DNA of 64,000 nt, taken from contig NC_045143.1 in assembly GCF_008831285.2 (NCBI RefSeq), positions 4,287,503-4,351,502 on the forward strand, given 5' to 3'. The translations under genes and the position numbers were made by a program. Position 1 is the stretch's first letter; every line of letters starts with the position of its first letter. Source of the stretch: Nymphaea colorata. Its lineage: Eukaryota > Streptophyta > Magnoliopsida > Nymphaeales > Nymphaeaceae. The notes under the pieces were generated by a model. That model worked only from the letters and a program-made list of their open reading frames with translations, was not told the DNA's origin and ran no database searches. This document shows, in pieces, positions 51,081 through 64,000 of this stretch.

Positions 51081-52944
51081 TCAGATGGAAGACAATGTGC
51101 ATGTAAGAACTTATGTAGATAGCATGTCATCAGTTAGTGCTACTTCCACTCTCTGAAACCAAACCTTATAATGCATGGAGCAGAAGTTTCTTCTCCTCGA
51201 TGAGATTATTTCAAAAGCAAATTCCAGACGCACGGTGTAATAAGTTTAACTTAACCTTTTTCATGAAAACATAAAAAAAAAAATTAATGAAAGAGTTGTA
51301 AAACACTAAAAGGAGAAGTGAGTCCTGAAAGATAAATTAATGATAAACTATGAAATTACATTAGTTACTCCAGTGAAGCCAGCACATGCTTCCAGAGCGA
51401 AGCAATACTAGAATTATTTTCAGTTGCCTTCATATTTCAATACAAACCAGCCAGCTCAAATGTATTCAAATTAAAGAACTACTTTTAAATTCCAGATTTC
51501 ACTGCTAATTCTGTTTCTAGCAACTAAAATTCAGGAAAAAATATGTTGTTGAGGCATGTTATCCCATCCAATATGGAGAACCACTTCAAGAATTTCCGAC
51601 ATTATGAAGTAAACATAGTTGGGCCAGTTCTTTTCTTTCACTTGGCAACATGAATACCCCGTCATCAATGTATGTTTACTGTATGCAGCATTTGTTTTCT
51701 CAATTTTGCAAAGCAGCAGAGATAGAGTTACATACTCTCTCTTATAACAAAAAGAAAGAAGCACTTAACATAATAATTTAGGGTAAAGAAATGGATTTAT
51801 CTGCAATATTTGGGTGTCATAAAAGAAAGGATTGGAACATGGAACCTTTAAAGGCTTCTAGATCTGTATCACATAAATTTGACACCTCTGGTGTTCAACA
51901 GTTTCAGCCTTCAACTGAAGAGTGATGAAAGCCAGCCTGAAAATGGAAGGCCATAGAAATAAATAACCATCATAAAATCTCAAGCGCTATTTCCATCTCT
52001 TGTGATTGTGCAAAACATAGGGTTTTATGGTAGAGAAAAATGGACGAGCATGATCTCCAACTCACAGGACGTAAGGATGCATGCCTTCAGACATGGAAAT
52101 TTTGATATGATACTTTTAACATTGCTCATAAATAGGAGCGACTTCTCCATGTATGTGCATGATGAAAAAAATATAAGCTATTGGGGTGTCTTTAAAAATG
52201 CATCATACTGACATCACTAGCCTGTGGTCCATATGTATGAAACAACACCTAAAACAGCATGCACTCTGTCCCATAACAGAGAGGGCTTCGAGGCACATGG
52301 ATTTATGACTAACCAATAGAACATAAAGTTCAAGTAGATAGAGAAAAACAACCAATTTATGATCATCCTTTCATCATAGGATTTAATCAAGATTTCCTGA
52401 GGAAAAAGGGCTTTAGAACATCATTGGTTCGAAGAATAAAATACGTGAGGTTTTCAAAATAATAATAATAATAATCATAACAAGCATAATAAAACTTGCA
52501 AATGACTCATTTTTTCCTAGATATTGACCAGAAGGTCATGTGCAATGAAGCACATGTATAGTCAGCAAACAACAACCACAGAAAGATAAGAAGCAAAATT
52601 CATAAGTTCTTGCATCTACAACTTTGTATACAGTATGATGAATTCAACATATAATCTTTTAACAAGACGCAAGAAACGGCTACCATGTCTCAGCCGCTTT
52701 TCCAGTGATAGTAGAAATTACAACATTATGTACAGACAGAACAAAGTTCTTTGACTTTTTCTTCCAGCAGATGCATAGAGAAGTGAACAAGACAAGAAAA
52801 TGCAATTGAGTTTACCAAGGAGGGAGAACATTCAAGTGTATAGAAGGCTCAAATGCCTAAATTTAGAAACACAAAAAATCACTACACACGCCATTCGCAT
52901 AATTGATAATCCCCAAAAAATGCACATAGAACAATGTTTTCAAC

Positions 52945-52950
52945 TTTATT
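52945..52950 (-). terminator. putative polyadenylation signal of the ENT-domain gene
   Basis: AATAAA on the minus strand, 126 nt past the TGA stop at 53076, in AT-rich sequence. Confidence 0.45.
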
Positions 52951-53075
52951 ACATTTGTCAAAAATAAAAATTTACAGAAGAGTATAATAACCTGCAAAGA
53001 GCTCCTAAATTGACAGCCTAAGGAGAATTCTACTTGGAAACGAGTCATTTGCCAAACTAATGACTAGGAACATTA

Positions 53076-55337
53076 TCAAAAACTCTGTGAAGAAACTAGT
53101 TTCCTTAATTCCAGCAAATGTTCATCATTTGAAATGTTAAGGTTAAGCCGGAGATTAGTCATTAATGCTTCTTGTTCCCAACTTAAGGGACCAGAGGCAT
53201 GCAATGCCTCCAGGGTAGAACGGTAGGCATGTAACTCCAGCTTATGGATTTCTGAACCAATTTCCTCTTTGCTAGGAAAAAAGCATTCTTTCCTATGTCC
53301 AAGAATACATGAAGACTCTGCATCATCAAAACATCCATCCATTTCTTGCCTACAGTATGCATTGTACTGGTGGGACAGATTATGGGAGGGATAGTTGGCA
53401 GTACTACAGCTAGCAACAGAGCATTCACTGGTCTGCGCCCCATTACAATCTATTCTTCTCAATGGTATATATCTGGTATCCAAAAGTGGTCTGTCATGCT
53501 CACCACCCATTTCAGAATTTCCAGTTCTTTTATCTTTGAAGGAAGTATGCATGCATTTTTCACCCAACAGTGCATGTGGGGAAGCAACTGCATCTACCTT
53601 TTTTAACAATTTTGAGGGCCTTTCCTGGAAAAGTTCTTTTGATCCACCCACTTTTCCTGTTGTGATCACTTTTGTGTAAGCCCCCATGGTTTTTTCAACA
53701 TTAGATGATGAAGACAGAAGCCTAGAGGTTCTCTTCCTGGTTCTCAATACAGAAGACTCCATAATTGGCTCCTGAAGATAAGTCAACTCCCGGCCAAGAA
53801 AATAGCTGTCTCTGTGATCATTCATGTTTGCGTGCATCTCCTGTAATGAGGAGCATTTACTGTGAAGCTTTGCAGTAGAGAGACCACCGATTTGGTCACA
53901 ATTAAGATTTTGAGGGACCTGCATATGGAAAAGGCAATCAAGATGGCATTAATGTCATGAAGGAAAGCACCATCAAAAGCATGTTTATTGTAACTAGAAA
54001 TTTGATGAAATGATCAAATAATAAGCTAACCATCCAATTCAAAGGAAAAACAAAAAACAATAAAAGGTTTGACGGAATTCAGCAGCCACTTGTTTGACTC
54101 AATGATGTCCAGAGAAATTTGCCTGTGGGATGTGTAACACGTAATTGTGTCAACATGAGTAACAAAAAGAAACCAATTCTAGACTTTTGTTGACACACAT
54201 ATCAGCATAATGTGCATATCTGAGTAAGTAAATATCCAATTTCATTCAATGCTAATGTAGTAAGGGTCCAGACTCCAGAACATGACAACGTGTAATGTTC
54301 ACCCATCAAAGTCACAAGCTATCTGCCTTCATAGATAAGAAATCAACCAGTCACAGCACTGGGTCAGGCTCCATAACTTTTGGATAAGAATCCGCTTAGG
54401 AATTGGGAACTATAAATAAGAAAACATACTTCCAACTTGGAATAATCTATATGCTAGACACGTATTACATAATGAAGATGATTGTGCGAAGTGAAAATAC
54501 AGAACAATATGTATGTGCACACAACCTGTACAGAAATGCACAGCGACAGCATAATTATCTCATGCAACTCCTGAAGAGACACAAAAGAGAACTGCACCAC
54601 CAATAATTGTTTCAGTGAAAATGTGCCCAAAGATTAAACAAGCTAGATAATTCAAAACAAAGAAGAAGCTGATCGAAGATAAGCTACTGTCACGAATCAT
54701 GGAAATATTATGAAGAAAGACGTCTAGTTACTAAATACTCATAGTTAACTCAAATCAGAAAAATCATGTAAACCACAAATTGGTTCTTTCTTTAGAAAGA
54801 AGAAGGAAGCAAACACTAAACTTATATTTTTCACAAAGTTCTTTTCTCTCGTTGGTTACAATTATCTGCATAAACGTATCCCATAAGAGAGATGAAACAA
54901 AGAATAAAAAGATTTTCCAAAAAAAAAAAAAAGATTATAGGGAGAATAAGTGTCTTATCAACAAAAGAAAACACTCAAAACCATCATAAACCATTCATTA
55001 CAAAAAGAAAAGGAAGTATGCCATCTGATGATCCTTTAACAACCAACGGATCATTAAACTAGAGACACCTTGAAAAGACAAAACTCAATTAGATGAAGAA
55101 ACGGGGGGTAGCTGTTACCTTCTTCGTTGCTCTCAGCTGATCATCGCACCGTAACTTGACCATCCTAACACCAGATTCACATAAGGGTCTCTTCTTACAG
55201 GATCCAGCGTCGACAGGCTCGACCGATTTCCGAGGCTCCCGGTTCATAGCAGGACAGGCAACCCGAAAGGAAGATGCTACAACCCCGTTTGCTTTCGTCC
55301 TCGCACAATCATCAGCGTTCCTTCTCTTCACCTTCAT
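53076..55337 (-). CDS. ENT-domain (EMSY N-terminal-like) nuclear protein
   Basis: Two coding exons, 55337-55119 and 53918-53076, join in phase 0 across a 1.2-kb GT-AG intron to give 353 aa. An upstream non-coding exon ends at 55717 (donor GTAAGT) and splices to 55371, leaving the ATG 34 nt into exon 2. The last 65 or so residues (SEIHKLELHAYRSTLEA, GPLSWEQEALMTNLR, DEHLLELRKLV) match the ENT helical domain. In plants it occurs with Agenet/Tudor-like domains in EMSY-like and related chromatin or RNA-binding proteins. Here the N-terminal 70 residues are basic and Cys-containing with no Agenet domain visible, and the middle is polar, Ser/Lys-rich and probably disordered. I infer a nuclear, chromatin-related role. 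Either this is a short member of the family, or a 5' Agenet part has been lost or missed. Confidence 0.8.
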
Positions 55338-55831
55338 CTTCAATGTTGGGGAGAACTTTTGGATTCTCACACTGTTAATGGAAACCAATATGGTTCAGAA
55401 TACCTCTCACTCACTTTAAAATCAAGCCGACCAACAAAGATTTCTTTCTGAGACAATAATAAAACAATGAAACGTAGAAACAGAAAGAGTGGCCCATCTT
55501 GAGTCCTTGAGACGGAAGCAAAACGGATACTCATCAAACTAACTAAACACCAATTACCAAAAGCCAATCTTTTGATGAACTTAGAAAACCGACAACTCCC
55601 CAAAATATGAGAGGCGCTTTGATTACTTAACAACGAAAAACCATTTACTTTTGCTAGGAATCCAAGCAGAAGAAAATCCATAGAATCTAAAACGAAAAAA
55701 GGAAATAAAAACTTACAACAGAGATCGAATACAGAATTTGCTTCCCGTGGTGAGATTGGTGATTTTCTCTGATGATTGTTTTGCAAGATGGCTTATTTCT
55801 TTGGTAGAAAACTAAGTGCGTTCCCGGTAAT

Positions 55832-55840
55832 TATTTAAAT
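55832..55840 (-). promoter_or_regulatory. possible TATA-like element of the ENT-domain gene
   Basis: An ATTTAAATA-like word about 115 bp upstream of the end of the non-coding first exon would place transcription start near 55.80 kb. This is a motif match only. Confidence 0.3.
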
Positions 55841-55849
55841 AATGAATGA

Positions 55850-59720
<3,871 letters not shown>

Positions 59721-59727
59721 AGGGAGA

Positions 59728-59873
59728 GGACCGAAAAAGAATGGCTTTGGTCGCTAGCTAGCTTGGCTTGTCTTCAAATCCGATCATTAGTTTTTTGACA
59801 GGACCGAAAAAGAATGGCTTTGGTCGCTAGCTAGCTTGGCTTGTCTTCAAATCCGATCATTAGTTTTTTGACA
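59728..59873. repeat. exact 73-bp tandem duplication
   Basis: The 73 bp beginning ggaccgaaaaagaatggctt at 59728 are repeated without a single difference from 59801 to 59873. No coding sequence is involved. Confidence 0.97.
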
Positions 59874-62800
59874 ATTCCTCTCTCCATGACAGATCCGATC
59901 GGATTCCATTTGACCATACGTAAGCATAATATGATTGCCATTATATGTTAAAAAAAAAAGGGCCAAGTTCAGCTTTTGTGCCAGCTCCATGGTGGAGGAT
60001 CCATGGATGGATCTAGAAATTCATTCCGTTTAATTGAACCTTCTTAAACTGTTTCTTTTTAAGTACCAAAATGATTTGCTCAAGAACAACAGATTCTAAG
60101 AAGTAGAAAGGGCCTTGGACAGGAAATGGATGTTGAAGTCGCTACAACGTTTTTGGGTATTATGCTCCAACTTTTCAAAAGAAAAATGTATTGGATATTT
60201 TTGTCATCTAATATTAATTTACACATATTTCTTTTTATTTTTCTATCAACCATCCATTTATTTTAGATTGATGGCCTTGATTAGATGGTTGAGTGACTCT
60301 AGATAACTAGAGTCAAGGCTATGCCGATGGCCGTAGCTGTAGACCTATTTCCTGCAGCAAGATAGTTGTAGATGTCTCCCCAATCTTCATCTATGGTGTG
60401 CTTTCCCGACCAGGGCTTGCATCGGTGTCTGGTTGGTCTCCCTTCCAAAGGTAGGCATGGCTACTATTTTTGCATCGCCTTGTCTAGCTAGAATGGGTGG
60501 TCAGTTGCTTTAGCATTTGCAATGAGGCCATTAAGTTCCGATAGTGCAGTTGAGCACTAACTGTGGTTGGTACTAGTGTGTTTATCACGGCCATTTTTCA
60601 GTTACTGATTCGAAAGTTACGGCTATCCTCTCTCTGTTATTTAAATGTTTTTATTCTTTTGGGGTCAAGTTCTATATCCCTCTTCCTCTCTATCAGTGTG
60701 AATACGGATGTTGGTAGGTTGGATTTGGATAAGGTATCTGATGGAACTGTTTCAAAAAAATTTTAATATGAAGAAAAGTAATCACCCAATTAAGAAACCG
60801 GACCTGATTTCATTTTAAGAAATGAAATCCGATCGGATTAGAATTTAGATTCATTTTAAATAAATATCCAATTGGATTCGTGCATGTTCAGATTGGGTTT
60901 TAAATAAATACCCTATATCCTGTATTCCTACATTTTGAAAGTTGATTATTTGCATATTAATGCAGTTCTAAATTGATTGTGTTTTTTAAAAGCCATATCC
61001 TTATTTGGTCGTGAATTTAAAGTCAGTTTCGAATTGTAAATTTAAAAGATAGATTCAAAGATGCTAAAGACCTTCCTTCATTGGTCTTCGAATCTTAATT
61101 CCATTCGGAATATGGGAACATTATATAAACCAGATATGGTAAAAAGGTATACACGGTTCACCTCCACAGGAAGTTACCATTTATGACCAATTTTAGAGCA
61201 TTTATTATGCAGTTCTCATGTATTAATAGTATTATAGACTTTTTACATTTTAGTATTCGAATAATTGTAATTTTAACAAAGGTGCAGCAAAGTCTGAATG
61301 GTTCTGATTCGATTCTGATTATTATATTTGACATTTTTAAAATAGCTAGAGACAAGATTAAATAGTCGTGCAGTTGATAAGCGGTCATAAACTATAGCTT
61401 GGTCCAATTCTCAGAAGTACATGATTTCTTTAATCCACATGATGTATTTAATTAGTTAGTTAAGGAGAAAATATACCACCCTTTAGAGCAGCTTTAAAAT
61501 AGGATATTAATTTTCTTGACCTACGTAGGAATCTTGTCCTAAACATCTGTTTGGATCTTTCTGTGAAACAATTTTTTTTTCTTTTTTGAAAAAAAAAAGC
61601 AATATAATCGATTTTAAGACCGAATTCCTTACGAACTAAAGGTGCTAAGATGCACTTTATTAAAGTAAGTTGAGATGGTTCTAAGAGTTCTGTTGCCAAG
61701 AAGATTTGGTTCAATGGCTAGTCAAAAGTAGACAGGGATTGGTCCTTTCCAACCTACACAACTTTAATTAATTTAAAAAAAAACGAAGTTTAAATGGTAG
61801 GTTTTTGAATGAAAATGAACTATATGCGTGTAAATCTGGTGCTTATTGATACTATAAACTATTGCAAGGTTAAATGTACACACTAAAACATAAAAATTCT
61901 TTATATAAGATCATTTTTTCAAGCTCTTTTGTCTTTGTGAAACACGGTTAGATGTGAGATTATGATGCAGAGTTGCATCCCATGTACTGCAGTTTTGACC
62001 TTCTTCAACTTAAAGAACTTGCTCTGAAATTCCATCCGATGAACTTATTCTTCTATTCAAGTGGTAAACTTATTGAGAATATTGTTCTTACTTTTTAATA
62101 GCAACCGATGTTATGAAAATCAGAAACTGAATCAAATTAGTTGGCCGTCAATTTGACGATTCAGCTGAAACAGTTCTGAGTCTGCAAAATATATTATTAT
62201 ATTTTTTACGAAATAAACATAAAAGGTCTCTAAACTAAAGTAAAAATATTTAAGAATCGCGAAACGCTATGTGACAGGTTGCACCGGTTCATCCGCTGAT
62301 GAATCGAATTGGTTTACCATGAGGTTGAATAATATTGGCCGACCCACACAAAATTTTACAACACTGCTAACAACTGTTACATGTTTTTAAGGTCTTGTAA
62401 TCAAAGTAGGCAGAAGACGACATGCAATGACATTTTTCTCGATTTAAAGGTATTTTTTATCGTATTAAAAAGTATGATAGCCAAAACAAAAAGGAAACAA
62501 AAACACAAACATAAAAATCATTATTGGGTACTGGAAATAAGGAATTCATTAATGGGTATCAGGAATTTATTTGGTTAATCGCTAAAGAAAAATGCTTTTC
62601 CACTGTCCGTGCTCATTGTTATCTCGAAGCGACAAATGCAAAGCACATACGAATAAAGTTGTCTTTCTTTATTATGTCAGTCACTTTAATTATGGGCTCC
62701 CCAAAATTTGCAAGTTTGCAAGTTCACGTGTATACGATAAGAAATTTGATTATCCGGCATGAACACAAAATGTCATCAAATTTTTGTGAAGAAATGCAAA

Positions 62801-64000
62801 ACCAGTGGTTGCATCTTCGGAAAAACGTCATGCGGCTACAATCAGAAGAAGGAAAAGAAAAAGTGTTCGGAAAGAACTCACGTGCCATGAACTCAGTTTA
62901 TCAATCCTCCTTAGGCTGTTAAGCTTGTCATGTTCTTGTGGTTGTGTTTCCTTGTCGAATACCATTCACTCATTTCGCCAATGCCTTTAATCGCTATTAA
63001 TGGGATTCCACTTGCATGGGAGCTACCCATGATGGTAGGTGAACCCCGGGACAGTAGACAATACTGGCCGCAGTCAGAGAATCTATGTGGCTATACTTTT
63101 TATACAATCTTTTTTTAATGCATTCACAGAAACAGGTAGAACTTAACTATAGAACAGCAACTTATCGGGCCAAAATATTATCAGATAACTAAGGAAATTC
63201 ACTGTCCAACAATTGAATTAACATGTTTCCGTATCATGTTTGAGTCTCAAAACATTCAGAACCTTTTTACCACTATGAGATTATTCTTACGTTTCCGTTT
63301 CCTTATCATGTTTGATTTAGTGGCCCTTTTTTTTTTATTCTCGCACGCACAAATTTAGCCACCTAAAAGAGTCAAATATGCATTTCAACTACAGTTGTCT
63401 GGAACAGCCTCGGTTCAGAAACACAATTCATCAGATAGTACTCTCTCGCTCTCTCTGTGGATCCCTCATTTTTTTCTTGTGTAACGCCCTTTCAAGTGTG
63501 TGTGTTGATACATTCCGTTTAAGCATAATGAGCTATCAAATATGGAGTCATCCAAAATCAGCTGGTGGAGGACGTTCTACGCCCTAAAAGCATCTCCAAT
63601 TTATTTTTGAGACACAAGTTGTCTTTATTAAGAAACTCCCTGTTGAGCGATTGCTTCTCACACCTCTGAGAAGCTTTTATTTAGGAAAGAAGAACGACAC
63701 ATTGTTACCGACTAGTAGTCGCCCACAATAAAGACAAACATCAAAGCAGTCTTCATAACATAACAAGATACACAACTCACAGGTACCATAACCCTGTCAA
63801 TTGGCAGATAGCAGCTGAAAATGTCCCAACTAATTTGTTCTCTCGCAATTCCCTTTAGACCAACATAGCTAATTATCCGTTCAGAGGAAACGTCATTCTC
63901 AAAGCATGCTTACGGTAAGATATAGAACTCACGAAAATGGTTTTATTAGAATAACTACATCATGCTTGAAATTGCTACCTGGTTTTGACAACATGAAATA
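59874..64000. other. gene-free region to the right edge
   Basis: No gene is supported. The longest frame (132 codons at 62524-62922, +) shows no domain or splice context. Sequence after about 63.6 kb could be the 3' part of a neighbouring gene beyond the window, but nothing inside proves it. Confidence 0.45.

Overview
The window is nuclear DNA of a flowering plant. The evidence is compact multi-exon genes with short GT-AG introns, plant-specific families (laccases, a CYP734A-type cytochrome P450, plant Ran GTPase), long AT/GA microsatellites and many short non-autonomous DNA transposons. I cannot place the species. Four intact or near-intact gene models account for almost all convincing coding sequence; the rest is intergenic repeat-rich DNA.

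Layout. (1) 0.7-14.6 kb, + strand: a laccase cluster. A six-exon laccase at 9866-14590 is intact (585 codons plus stop). A close paralogue at 714-4234 keeps five exons and all splice sites but has a net 2-base loss in the large exon and no visible signal-peptide exon, so it is probably a pseudogene. Between them, at about 8.43-8.88 kb, lies a decayed relic of one laccase exon and its flanking intron, split by a 184-bp insertion. (2) 18.76-23.0 kb, + strand: a complete eight-exon Ran GTPase (221 aa), with a first coding exon that holds only the ATG. (3) 29.18-31.57 kb, - strand: a complete five-exon CYP734A-like P450 (541 aa), the family that inactivates brassinosteroids; one intron looks like GC-AG, is 99 nt long and is open in frame. 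(4) 53.08-55.34 kb, - strand: a two-coding-exon ENT-domain protein (353 aa) with a 5'UTR intron. (5) 32-53 kb and 56-64 kb: gene-poor DNA with at least three hAT-like or related MITEs, a tandem array carrying nested MITEs, long AT tracts, an exact 73-bp tandem duplication and weak signs of a spliced minus-strand transcript at 49.2-51.1 kb.

The genes do not form a pathway or cluster of related function. Laccase acts in the cell wall, Ran in nuclear transport, the P450 in hormone turnover at the ER, and the ENT protein probably in the nucleus. I found no convincing novel system. The most useful observations are the laccase birth-and-decay series, the methionine T1 axial position in both laccases, the readable intron in the P450, the ENT protein without a visible Agenet/Tudor half, and the datable nested MITE insertions.
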